Below the pieces are notes generated by a model. That model did not search any database. It was not told the origin of the DNA and saw only the letters and a list, made by a program, of their open reading frames with translations. Shown one piece after another: positions 30,083 to 41,005 of a DNA stretch of 64,000 nucleotides. Source of the DNA: Hemileia vastatrix (Eukaryota; Basidiomycota; Pucciniomycetes; Pucciniales; Zaghouaniaceae); NCBI GenBank assembly GCA_030280995.1, contig JASXTE010000016.1, forward strand, positions 25,691,501 to 25,755,500, read 5' to 3'. The stretch's first letter is position 1. Each line of letters opens with the position of its first letter. The position numbers and the translations under genes were made by a program.

Positions 30083-30098
30083 AACATTGATACCCCCT
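30083..30098 (-). repeat. Right terminal inverted repeat of element B
   Basis: AACATTGATACCCCCT, complement of 23925-23940, followed by ATT. Confidence 0.85.
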
Positions 30099-31384
30099 AT
30101 TTTAAGAGTTAGAGAACTTACAAAGTGGTATTGTTTCCAGGAAAGGGGTGTACTTTTTAAAAGTATAAATGTTGATTTATTTTGCGACTGAAAATAATAA
30201 TATCTTCTGTGGGAAAAATTTAAGGCAGTAGTTCAATTTTTTACTGATTAGCTGAATTATTTTTATTACACTTTTTTTTATGGGAAATTAGGAAATTGTG
30301 GTTTGATCAGATGTCAAAATTGGGAAAGAGGGGTGTAGTTTGCAAAATTGTGGGGTATCCACCAGGCTCACCAAAATTTATTTCATCAACTTATGTTTTT
30401 ATTTCTTTTCAATTTTTCTTTATTTTTTCTACAACTTCAACTCAACCTCAAATATTTATTTTTTCTTTTCTTTTGGTTTCTTTTATCTAAAGAATTTTAA
30501 AATCATCAACATCTCCACAAAACAACTCAAAACATATCTTTTTTCTCAATATCTTCAAACCTGAAATCTTTTTTATTTTCAAATCAATTTTTTTCTTCTA
30601 ACAAATTTTATTTTTAAAACACACTCCCCTCTTTTAAAATTTCTCTAAAAACAATTTTTTTTTTCTCTTCATCTTTATCTGAAGTACTAAAATTAAAATA
30701 TAACTTCAATATAAAATAAATCCAAATAAAGTAAAATAAAGAAAGTAGAATTAAATTTTCTTTTTCTTACTCAATCTCATGACCAACTTTCTCTTTTTTT
30801 AAATAAATAAACTTAAAGTGAAATAAAAACAAAAAAAATTCAACAATATTCATGATAAAACTATATAAAATCTTTAAGTTTTTTCTTTCTTCTAATTTTC
30901 TTTTCCTTTCTCTTCTATTTTAAAATTCTCTCTTATATCTTCCTTTGAATCTAATCCTTCATATTTTCCACCAATTTACAAATTTCTTTTCTGCTTTCTT
31001 CAAACACCTTCTCTTCTCCAGCTGGCACCACTTCTCCAGTATCAAGCAATTATTTGACTGCATCAATGATACAATCAATTTTTTCACATAAGTTTTTAAC
31101 AAATTTGGTCCTGTGAGCTTGAACAGGCTTCTTTAACCACACCTGATTCAACTTAACCTCCAACTTGAATCAGTTACTACAGTTTTGGTAATCTCAATCC
31201 TTGAAAGACCAGCTTCAATTACTTGCTCTACTTTTGGTCAAGGTTTGACACTGGGGTTATCTTCTGGTTCGAAAGGAAATTCTTTAATGATTTCTTCCTT
31301 TTAAGACAAAAGAATCATTTAGCTACTAAATCAAAAAACTTAAACTAAAACCACTTACTTCAAACTCAGGATCTGATTCAATGA
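30099..31384. other. AT-rich interval without a gene
   Basis: Long T- and A-rich blocks; the apparent frames are compositional. GGGGTGTA occurs at about 30145 and 30320, and also left of element B at about 23857, which suggests the two flanks belonged to the same original sequence. No gene seen. Confidence 0.5.
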
Positions 31385-31930
31385 ACAAAGTAGAACAGGT
31401 TGTCCCAACTATCTCCACTGTCTCATCATCCTATCCTCAATAATCATTTGATGGATCTTCATGATAAGATTTACCTTGACTACCTGCTCTGAACTATCTT
31501 TAATGAGTTCATCAACTTTGTCTTCTTGAGCCATGGTCTACTTCCCATGATTAAAGTTGGCCACCCAACCAGAGATTTCCTTACTCTCCTCCTGATTTGG
31601 CATGTCATCAGCACCATCCACTATTATTTAATTATTGATGGGAACTTCCCATATATCCTCAATGAAAGGCTGATATTTAGCAATCAACCAGAAATTAGTC
31701 AAAGTGAATTGCTTGACAGTTACTGCATTCTTCTCCAATGTGTCACAAGCAACCTGATTCCACCAACAAAACTCACACTTTTTGCAAGGACCATGAGAAG
31801 CAGTGCTGTCAACACAGAACAAATCCATGGCTACACAAGCGATGCAGGCTGACTTGAATTGTTGTGTGGGAATACCACTGCTTGTATGGGAATGAGGTGG
31901 AGTGGGATTACCATCCTGATGTTCAGGCAT
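31385..31930 (-). pseudogene. Zn2Cys6-like protein, copy 1
   Basis: ATG at 31930 (MPEHQDGNPTPPHSHTSS). Cysteines are spaced CIACVAMDLFC (CX2CX6C), then HGPCKKCEFC and VAC, close to the fungal Zn2Cys6 DNA-binding cluster though the second half has a nine-residue gap and an extra Cys. It is followed by FWLIAKYQPFIEDIWEVP. A TAA at 31628 interrupts the frame; related residues continue (IVDGADDMPNQEES, EISGWVANFNHGK, stop, EDKVDELIKDSSE). A homologous copy lies at 55510-56290 on the other strand. Role unknown; a transcription factor-like function is only inferred from the Cys pattern. Confidence 0.5.
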
Positions 31931-32485
31931 GAAAATATAAAATTATTATTTTTTCTAAAAAACTTTTTTTAAATTTAAGAAAAATAAAAATATAAGGTTA
32001 ATGAAGAGTTCTCATGCTCAACAGAGCTTGTGTTTTATACCTGGAAATCTGTCACGTGCCATGTGACACTAAGTAAAAGTCAACCTTTTTAGTCTATAAT
32101 ACAGTACACAAATCCATATGTGAAGTGCAGAAGCAACATCTACATAGAAACAGTAATTCCCTTTGTGAGCCTTGGTTTGAACATGTTAGAAACCACACTA
32201 TCTAAAACTTTAAATCTAAATTAGCTGATCATATGCTTATACATTTCATTCTTAAGCAATTGTACAACTTATTAGTGCTATGGTCAAAAGTATATTCTAA
32301 ATGTGGGTTATTGTGTAGCTGATGGTAATTAAGGGTCTGTGGTCAGTGATAAAGTAATGATAGTTTATTTAAGAGGTCAATGAAAGCTGGAGCTCTCTAT
32401 ATATTTGGGGGGATTGTTTTGACATTCCTTTGAAGTAAATTATAATATTTTTGTAATAGTAGTTGAAATTATATAAGACTATTAA
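31931..32485. other. Intergenic, no gene seen
   Basis: AT-rich, no supported coding or RNA gene. It ends at the degenerate left boundary of LTR element 3. Confidence 0.5.
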
Positions 32486-33292
32486 TTTCAGGTGGTCCTT
32501 CAAGTCTAGAAGAGTTTTCAAGGAGTTCCAAGGACGGCAATACTGGATTTCAAAGGATTTGAACTTGGTACATATTTCTCTTAAATTTTTAAATACTTTT
32601 ACTCAAATAATAATCAGAGGTAAAATGATTTTTTCTATCTTATTTAAGAGTTTAGAATTACGGCTTTAATGTAAATACTAAAATAATAATAAATAGTTTT
32701 GTATGTAGTTATAATAAAATAAGTAAGTAATTAAGGAATGAATTTTAAAAGCACAAAAGTGAGGGCCTTTTATAGGCAAAAAATGAGGGAAATAAAGACA
32801 CGGAATTCACACCATCTACTGTAAGAATGTGAGAAAGAAGATGACTAAAAGGAGTATATATATGACATATAAAAATAAAATTAATTGGTACGTCAACAAG
32901 GGCATGAATTTTATTAGTAATAAAGTATGAGTTCCCTTGGACTTTCACAATTAATTACAACACATTTAAGTTAATTATATTTATTTCACGGAATTCCAGA
33001 TCTCTCAATGAAGTAATAAAATAATTTTAAGGTTTTTTTATTATAATTTTATTATTAATTTTTATTCCCAATCAACTGCACTATTGAGCACAGTGTTAGG
33101 GAGTAAAAATGAGTGGGACACTTACTTAAATTAATTATTTACACTACTTAATATGATTAGATTAGTTGGTTGTAAGTAATATATAAGTAAATGTTAAATA
33201 ATTAATTAATAAGTATTTTTAAAAAAGGCGTGGCTTCACCTCAGTAAAATAATTAATTATTTTACCAGGTAAGTCTAGAAGCCCGGCTGACA
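32486..33292 (-). repeat. 3' LTR of element 3
   Basis: Ends AAGCCCGGCTGACA at 33292. The outer boundary is uncertain by several bases. Confidence 0.75.
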
Positions 33293-33304
33293 CTCCCTCA
33301 CTCT
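33293..33304 (-). other. Polypurine tract of element 3
   Basis: Minus-strand AGAGTGAGGGAG, identical to element 2, directly before the 3' LTR. Confidence 0.78.
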
Positions 33305-33324
33305 AAAAAAATAATAAAAAAATG

Positions 33325-36300
33325 CTATGATTTTTTCTTTTTATACTTTTTTAGTAGAGTAGGAAGATTAGATATCTCCTTCCCAGGCATCCAAGAATCA
33401 TATTCAGATGATTTATTCTTGAATCTCAATAAGTATTCTGTACCTTTTTCAGAAGTGACTATTCTGTCATTCAGAATTTTTTCAATTTCTGCTGTTTCAG
33501 TGATTTCATTTGGGGTTTTCTTTGGTCTTCCCCTCCTTTTTGTAAATAAATCACTATTGGATGTGTAAGGTTTCAGAAGAGATATTGGAAAATAAGGACA
33601 TTTTCAGTCATATGGAGAATACAAAATAACCTCAACTGCATTGTCTCCAATCATTCTTCTGACAACAAATGGACAAACAAATGGGTCTTTTAACTTTTTA
33701 TTTCCTTGTAAATTGAAGTGGACTGTAGAAATCAACACTTCATCACCCTTTTTAAAAGTGTATTTTTTATGGGATTTATCCCATATACTCTTCTCATATT
33801 CAAATTATTTTTCAATACATTTTTGAGTAAGATTTCTGCAAAGTTTTTGCATTTGAAGAAAATATTTTACACCAGGATGTATATCCAATTTAGGTATTTT
33901 ATTATTGAGAATTTGGGCAGGAGTATTTGGAACATATCCAAGCCAGAGCTCAAAAGGCTTTCTTTGAGTAACAGAATGAACAGTGCTATTATAGGCAAAT
34001 TCTAACCCAGGAAGTAAGGTAACCCAATCATGAGTGAATCTTTCATTATCTTTATACTCAAGATCAAAGGCACAGTACCTTCTTATCGTGTCCTCTAGAG
34101 TCTGAATCATTCTTTCAGCTAATCCATCAGTCTGAGGGTGATGGGCAGTATATATTTTCAGATCACAACTACAAACATCCATCAGAGACATCCAAAATTC
34201 AGAAGTAAATTTAGGGTCTCTGTCAGAGATTATGGCTTAGGAAAACCAGCAGTATTAAACATATTAGACCACCATAAGAAAGCTAATTATTTAGTGTAAA
34301 CATCCTTGTGAGTAGGGATAAATTAACACATTTTAGTGAATCTTTCCACAATAACCCAAAAAGAGTTATAACTGTCTTTTAGAACAATAGGTAATCCTGT
34401 TACAATGTCCATGTTTATTATCTGCCATGGTGCATCAGGAGGTTCAATATGTTGCATTAATCCAGCTCTTTTACCAGTCAATTTTTTTGATTTTTGGAAA
34501 GAATCACAAGATTCAACATATAATTTGGTGTTTTCAGACATATTAACCCACCAAGCAGTGTTTTTAATTCTGATCATTGTTTTTTCAAGATCAAAATGTT
34601 CAGCTAATATGTCATCATGACAAATATTTAAGATGATCTCTTTCATAGAAGGAGGAATAACAATGAAATTACTCAACTTTCTTCTATAATATATATATCC
34701 TTCATCAATTGAAAATTTACCTTTTTCCAAAGCTTTTTGGTACTTTGGTGGAAGGTTTTTAATTAATGCTTGTATTGAAGCATTCTTTGGATCATTTAAT
34801 ATGGTGCATAACTTTTTTAAGTCAGTCTCCTTACCATATGAATCCAGATTAAGCTGTAATAGCTCTTCCTCTATATCAACCACATATATCCCATGAATAT
34901 GAATAATTTCATCCTCAGGATCATAAGCAGGATTAGAGTCATCATTTGTTAGAGGTAACCTTGATAACATATCCACATTTGAGTGAACAAAACCAGCCCT
35001 ATGAATAACTGTCATTCTCCCTCTGTATTCTTGAACAGCTAACTGCCATTTGAACATATGTCTGTTAGGTGTTTTCAAGTTTAAAAGGGATTTAACTGCA
35101 CTGCAGTCAGTAACAAGTTCGAAATTCTGGTCATCTAGGTAATAATGTAGCTTTTCTAGAGCCCACACAACAGCTAAATATTCAAGCTGAGTGGCACCAT
35201 ATTTCAATTCTCTATTTCTCAAGGTTCTTGAAATATAACAAATTACTACTTCTGATACTTTATCATTCATCACTTGTTTTTGATTGAGAGCAGCACCCAG
35301 ACCAATAAAACTGGCATCAGTATATAAAACAAATGGTTGATTAAAGTCAGGTAAAGCAAGAATAGGTGCTGACATCAAACAGTGTTTCATAGTGTCAAAA
35401 GCTCTTTGTCATTCACTATATCAGACAAAAGCAACATCCTTTCTAGTTAATTGGGTAAGGTGTAAAGCTATGACTTGGTAATTTTTAATATACTGTCTAT
35501 AGTATCCACTCATTCCCAAAAAACTTTGTAGCTCTCTAACTGTAGTAGGAGCCTTCACCTGTTGTATGGCTGCCACTTTGTTTTGGTCAACACATATCTT
35601 TAAGCCTGAAAAAAATTACCAAGAACTTTTAAAGAATGGAAACCAAATTTACATTTCTTTAAAAGAAGTTTTATATTTATCTCATCCATTTTTTGGAAAA
35701 CTTTACACAGGTGGTTGAGATGGTCCTCAAATGTTTTTGAGAATATAATGATATCATCAATATAAACCATCAGCACTCCTTCAATTATCTCCTGATGGAA
35801 TGTGTTATCCATGACTTTTTGAAAAACTGAAGGGGCATTTTTAGGGCCAAACGGCATCCTAACATATTTATAAACACCCATATGAGTAGCAATCATAAAA
35901 AATTCTCAGAATTCTTCTCAAAAAGTACCTGGTGATATCATTTATTACCATCCAAGCAGCTGATATATATAGCACCCTGTAAGGTAGCATGTATAAAGCT
36001 AATTCTAGGAAAAGGATAGATATCATCAACAGTATAAGTATTTAGTGCTCTATAATCACCACATAACCTGGCTTTATCTTTCTCATAAGAAATTAGGACA
36101 AGTGAGATTACACAATATTTAGATGTTTCAACTACCTTTTCAATAATATTCATTTTTAAAAGGGTAGAGATATTGTCTTCAATATCTTTTCTTTTTGTGG
36201 GAGAAGCAGGATAAAGCTTCTTCTTTAAACTAGGTGGTATATCAGTTTATGGACAAGAAAATGAGAGTTTCATTTCTTCTTTAACTAATCCCAATTCATG

Positions 36301-37137
36301 TGACCCATGAGCAAAGGCCATAGGAAAAGATTTTATCAAGTTAATGATGGAATCTTTATCCTCACCAGAAAGTTGTTCTCCAAAAGAGGCATTGTCAATT
36401 TAAGACATAAGGGCATACATTTCTTTTGTAGATCTTCCTTTACATTAAAACACAGAATTAAATGTGTTCAATTCTGGTTTTAATAATTTTTTGGGGGAGG
36501 AAAACTTAAATTTTCTCTTCCCATTTATCCCCATTGTGAAGCATTGGTTTGAAGGATGTAATTTTATGCCATATTTTGTTAAAATTTCACTTCCTATGAT
36601 AAACCAACTGCTTAAATTATCATTTTTCATGACAACAAAATCAAAAATAGATCTTACAAAACCATGGTTATATTTAAGAAATACTATGGCCTTGTATTTA
36701 CCAATGGGGGACAAAAAAGAGCCATAACCTCTCAAATTTTCAGAAGTGATAGGCATCAGTTTTGATTTGTAGTCTTGATCCACTGAAGCAAGTTCTTTTT
36801 CAGATACTACACTTCCTCCAGCTCCAGAATCCAGAAAAACTTCCATGCTGGTTCCATTGATCAAGACTGGTGCTTTGAGAGGGGCAATTACAATTGAGTT
36901 ATCCTCAATGCTCCTTATTATCTCAGCATCCTCAACTTTAGATAAATCATTATTATCAATATCAATAGTATTTAAATAATGAATATCTTCTTGCAGCATC
37001 AAGATTTCTTGTTGATATTCATATGAAATATTTCTGGAACAATCACTTGAAGTATCATCCAGTTCTATTGTATCATAAGCCTTCTCCTCAGTTTGTTCAG
37101 CAAGATTTATCCTCTTGTCACAAACATGGCCTTTCAA
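33325..37137 (-). pseudogene. Pol of element 3, multiply broken
   Basis: Fragments in order: end of the zinc-knuckle region and protease (VFLDSGAGGSVVS) at 37137-36445; RT pieces at 36153-35938 (KARLCGDYRALN) and 35896-35600 (FGPKNAPSVFQ, YIDDIIIFS intact); a gap with shifts; RNase H and the start of integrase at 35390-34323 (LYTDASFIGLGAAL, HDDILAEHF, CDSFQKSK with one zinc-finger Cys replaced by Phe); integrase core at 34191-33805 (LAERMIQTLED); then a decayed C-terminal and chromodomain-like region to TAG at 33325. Around ten stops or shifts in total. Confidence 0.82.
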
Positions 37138-39353
37138 CCAAGGCTTGTTGCACTTGAATTAATTTTTTTTGCATACTTTTTTAAAGCAACAGGGGCAGAA
37201 GGTTTACCAACCTTTTCCAGAGGTTTCTGTTGGTAATTGGAGGATTTCTCCAAATGGGTCCTAGGAATGAATCTTCTGGTATCATACTTGTTGTTTAGAA
37301 GGATATCATTGCAAGTATTAATGAAAGAAGAAGGTTCTCTGGAGAATTCAGTCCTAGCCACTATCAAGTCTCTCAGGAACATTGGCAATTTATGAAGGAT
37401 CCTGTCCTTCCATAACTCAAACTCCATATTTGGGTCCATTGCCCTCAAGATTTTAACAAGTTTAATTAAGAACTCAATAGGTTTATCAGTGGAAGAAATA
37501 TATCTAGTTTCCTCATTCTGCCTTTGTTGAGCCATTCTGAACTTGGAGCCACCAAATTGTGCTTTATTCAATTTTTTCCAATCTTCCCATGAGTAGTAAT
37601 TTATGTCCAGGAGAACAGATTCATACCACATTAGGGCAACATTGGTAAAAAAAGAAATTAACTTAGACACAACTTCCTCATCTGGGAGTTTGTAAGAATT
37701 TTTTAAGTTATCAATTCTGAAAATAAATTACTGCCAATCAGAAGAAGAATCATCATCAAATGTTGGGTACTAGTCAAGTTTTGGCCAATTCTTTTGATTT
37801 GAAGGAGTCTCCTTAGTACCAGCTTTTTTCTGAGTAAGGAGCAGCTGTAACTTCTCTAGTTGTGCAGTAATCTCATTGTTTAATCCATCTGTTGAAGATC
37901 CTGGTGTATCATCAATATTTGATGGAAACTCAGGGGTATCAACATGTATTTCTGGAACTAATTTTTCTTTAGATGAACTAGCCACAGGTAACCTTGGAGC
38001 AACCTGTACTATATGTTCTTTTTAAGAAATGTCAGAATATTTTTGATCATTAAACAATGAGTTCAATTTCTCCTCAACGGTTTTCAGTCTGTTTTTCACT
38101 CTTGGAAGACTAGATAAACTCTCATTGATTGTTGCAAAAGATAACAGATTTTTATTTTGAAAAGATGAAAAATGGTAATTCAATCTTTTCAGATTCATCT
38201 TATCTATCTCCATCTCCTGGCAACAGGCAGATACAGTATCTTTTAGTTTAGACAAATCATTTTTGATATTTTGCCATAAAGCAACTTTCTCTTCATGGGT
38301 TGCCTTGTAATGAAACAATTCATCAGAAACTCTCTGTGATTCACTCCTTAATGCTTGATAACCCTGTTTATTTAACAAACTATTATATTTCTGAGTCAGT
38401 TACATGTTGTTCATTGTATAATTTTGTTTAGCAATAATATCCCTCAAATATTCATAATTAATGTTAGCTACATATGGAGTGTTTCTCAATAAGGAAACAG
38501 AGTAACTTTCCAGCATCTCATAAAACTCAGGTTCAAGTGTTTCATCAATAATAGCCATATCAGGATTTATCATTGAAGTAGCAATTAGAAATAAAAGATT
38601 AGATACATTTGAAATTTGAGAAATTTTTCTACTGTTCTCAGAATCTACAGGTCTCACAGTCTCATCTCCTCTTCCAGAATTACCTGAGGGAACTGAATTA
38701 GTTACAAGAAATGGTACTTGAGAATCAATAGAGGGGCTTACCAAGGTTTTCTGGGAAAGATCATATTGTTTTTTTTTCTTCTTCCTCCTTGATAGGGATG
38801 AGGAGGTGTGGGGTTGACTTGGCTGGGTCTTGATGGACCTGCTTGGGGCAATTGAGTCTGTGAATTTTTAGACAGATACCCCCACTGAGTGTTCAGCCAA
38901 TCCCACTGCCACTTGGATACTTTCACTTTCTCTGGCTGCTGGGGAGCCAATTGATGAAGATCCCTGGGGGGAGGAGGTCTCCTCTTCTCTTGAAGAAAAG
39001 AATCTATCTTTCTTACCTTTTCCTCTAGAGCATCTACTCTTGACCTCAATCTCAAGTTTTCTTTCCTTAATTCTTTTATGTGTGTTGACAGGCTCTTTAC
39101 TTTTTGAGGTAGTGGCATCTTTTTTATTTTGAAGTCTTTTGGAAGTTCTTCTGGGGGTTTTATGACAGGTTTCTGTTCCTGAGTTGTTTCTACCAGAATT
39201 TTCACTTCCTCTATTTCTACATCCTGATTGGGGAAATGGTTGATTAATTTGAGATAATTTACTAGTTAAATAAGAGCTCACAGAAGTAGCCTCATCATAA
39301 TCAATTAAATCCAATTCCTCTTCATGTGCAGCAGAGACACCTTGATCAGTCAT
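37134..39353 (-). pseudogene. Gag of element 3
   Basis: ATG at 39353 (MTDQGVSAAHEEELDLIDYDEA) matches the Gag start of element 2, but this frame closes at 38868. The capsid frame runs 38744-37134 with stops at 38400, 38022 and 37770 and includes NWPKLD, LIKAQFGGSKFRMAQQR-like and RDLIVARTEFSREPSSF segments. The CX2C half of the zinc knuckle is damaged at about 37150-37165, leaving KGHVC in another frame. Confidence 0.78.
38738..39205 (-). CDS. Overlapping coiled-coil frame within Gag of element 3
   Basis: Open frame MKILVETTQEQKPVIKPPEEL with heptads VKSLSTHIKELRKENLRLR and VDALEEKVRKIDSFLQEK, then KWQWDWLNTQWGYL, PPHPYQGG and PRKPW before TAA. Homologous to 20844-21383 in element 2 and to the N-terminal frame of element 1. 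It has stayed open although the capsid frames around it have collapsed. Confidence 0.5.
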   Translation of the reverse strand: MKILVETTQEQKPVIKPPEELPKDFKIKKMPLPQKVKSLSTHIKELRKENLRLRSRVDALEEKVRKIDSFLQEKRRPPPPRDLHQLAPQQPEKVKVSKWQWDWLNTQWGYLSKNSQTQLPQAGPSRPSQVNPTPPHPYQGGRRKKNNMIFPRKPW

Positions 39354-39503
39354 TTCTAAATTTTACTATAATGATAGAGGGAGACAATAAGATGAATTAG
39401 TTTGTATTTTTACTTTTTATTTAAAAGAAAAATAATAAAATAAAATTTTTCAGGATAAAATCAACTAATAATAATCAATTTATTAATTCAAAACAATTTA
39501 AAA

Positions 39504-39720
39504 CCAGGATATAATAATCAACTGAAGAATTAAATTTAAATTTCTTATTAACAATTTTATGATTATTATCAGTATTTTAAATCAACTTAGAATTTAATAA
39601 TTAACAGGACTTAATGTCTACTGAAATATTAAATATGAATTTTTAAAAAAAAATTATTGTCAGGACAATTTGTCCACTGGAACAATTAAAATTTAAATAT
39701 ATCAGGACAAGAGTCAACTG
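39504..39720 (-). repeat. Leader hairpin array of element 3
   Basis: Four units with core CAGGA(C/T)...GTC-ACTG on the plus strand at about 39504, 39605, 39661 and 39703, equivalent to the seven-unit array of element 2. The third reads CAGGACAATTTGTCCACTG. Confidence 0.65.
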
Positions 39721-39887
39721 AAAATTATAATGAATAATAATTTTTTAAAATATAATTTATTACCTCTAGGACTAAGAACAAAATTGCTCTATCTTTTTCA
39801 ACTAGGAAAAATAAAAAATAAAAAATTTAATTCCAATTTACTAGACACCTCCCCCTGTTAAATGAGCAAATTAATGCCACTTACAGA

Positions 39888-40083
39888 GTGCTGAGTAAAA
39901 GGAAATACGTAGAGTATGAAGAGTGCAAAGTGAACCACAAATAGTAATCAATAATTACCACAAAATATATAACTATTAGTTAGTATATAAGCCTAAGTTT
40001 TGGAGCGCGGTTCAATTCCCGTTTGCAGCAAAAAATAAGTCACATGATATATGATGTTTGACATTTTCGTCGTCCATTCATCC
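39888..40083 (+). other. SINE-like insertion with tRNA-type B box
   Basis: Relative to element 2, the leader of element 3 has about 195 extra bases between GCCACTTACA and CTTATAGGTACC. The insert contains GGTTCAATTCC at 40009-40019, close to the tRNA B-box consensus GGTTCGANTCC, followed by CGTTTGCAGCA, and an A-box-like TTAGTTAGTAT about 30 bp upstream. No complete cloverleaf could be drawn. CTTACA / CTTATA at the edges could be a worn duplication. Low confidence. Confidence 0.3.
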
Positions 40084-40154
40084 TTATAGGTACCTCGATG
40101 GCGATGTTCCCACGGTCTCTGGTCCTCAAGATAACAATGCGTCGTCGACGATTT

Positions 40155-40167
40155 GGAAAGGTTCCCA
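40155..40167 (-). other. Primer-binding-site candidate of element 3
   Basis: Minus-strand TGGGAACCTTTCC after a 2-nt spacer from the 5' LTR, matching elements 1 and 2. Confidence 0.6.
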
Positions 40168-40169
40168 AC

Positions 40170-40968
40170 TGTCAAGGTCTGTTTCAAGTCTAGAAGTTTT
40201 TATAAGGAGGTCCAATGGTGGTAACAACAATTTTTAAGGGATTCAAACTCAGGTACGTATTTTCCTATCTTAGAGATTATTTACTCAATAGTAAGAGTTA
40301 AGTTTTAATTATTATGATAATTAATGCATTAGAACTACGTAATTGTAAGTACTAAAGACAATAATAAATAGTAATAAGTGTTTTAAGTTTAGTAATTGTT
40401 TTAATAGTGTAAGTAAATAATGATTGAAAAGTACAAAAAGAGAGGGCCTTTTATAGGCAAAGATGTGAGAAATAAAGACACGGAGTTAACACCACCTGAT
40501 ACAAGGGTGTGAGAAAAAGAAACTAAATAAAGAGTGTATGTGAAATAATAAAAGATATACTAAATAGTGCGTAAATAAAAGGTATCATTTTATTTGAAAT
40601 TAAAATTAAAATCCCTTGGTCCGTCACATTTAGTACAAAAAACATTTGATTTAAAATGGAGATTCAACAAAATCTAAATAAAGGAATTTGAAAAGTTTCT
40701 TCTTTTTATTTTTTATATTCTTTTTAATACTATTTTTATTCCCTCTCATCAGTATTAGTGAGCATGGTGTTAGGGAGTAAAAAATGTGTGTGACAATTAC
40801 TTATTTTTATTAATTCTTTACATTACTTATTGTACTTAGCTAGTTAGTTGTAAGTAATACATAAGTAGTTAGTAAATAATTAACTATTAATAAGGATTAA
40901 AAGGCGTGGCTTCATCTCAGTAAGATAGTTCATTATTTTACTGGGTAAGTCTAGTAGCCTGGCTGAAA
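40170..40968 (-). repeat. 5' LTR of element 3
   Basis: 799 bp, plus-strand TGTCAAGGTCTG...GCCTGGCTGAAA. Shares TCTAGAAG, GCA-GGTGTTAG and GGCGTGGCTTCA blocks with the LTRs of element 2. Confidence 0.82.
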
Positions 40969-41005
40969 AACACCCTCGACGTTGTGCATAGACCCTCCAG
41001 TGACA

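Larger units (their letters stand above)
23925..30098 (+). mobile_element. PIF/Harbinger element B with Tet-like oxygenase cargo
   Basis: 6174-bp segment with 16-bp inverted ends, AGGGGGTATCAATGTT (23925-23940) and its complement (30083-30098), flanked on both sides by ATT (23922-23924 and 30099-30101). It contains a DDE transposase (+), a Tet-like oxygenase pseudogene (+) and a three-exon Myb/SANT-like gene (-). Transposase plus Myb-like protein is the normal two-protein set of Harbinger elements; the oxygenase is extra. A 198-bp MITE with matching ends lies at 41036-41233. All three genes are disrupted, so it could move only with help from elsewhere. Confidence 0.8.
32486..40968 (-). mobile_element. 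LTR element 3, Ty3/gypsy chromovirus type, decayed
   Basis: Minus-strand element of about 8.5 kb, closest in gene content and LTR sequence to element 2. The LTRs are about 800 bp but their outer ends are worn (left starts near TTTCAGGTGG rather than TGTCAAGG; right ends CTGAAA rather than CTGACA), and I found no matching target duplication. It carries more frameshifts than element 2 and a roughly 195-bp insertion in the leader. It is therefore probably older. Confidence 0.85.

Noticed and set aside
40009..40036. A functional tRNA gene
   Set aside because: The T-arm lacks proper pairing and no matching 5' acceptor arm lies about 70 bases upstream.
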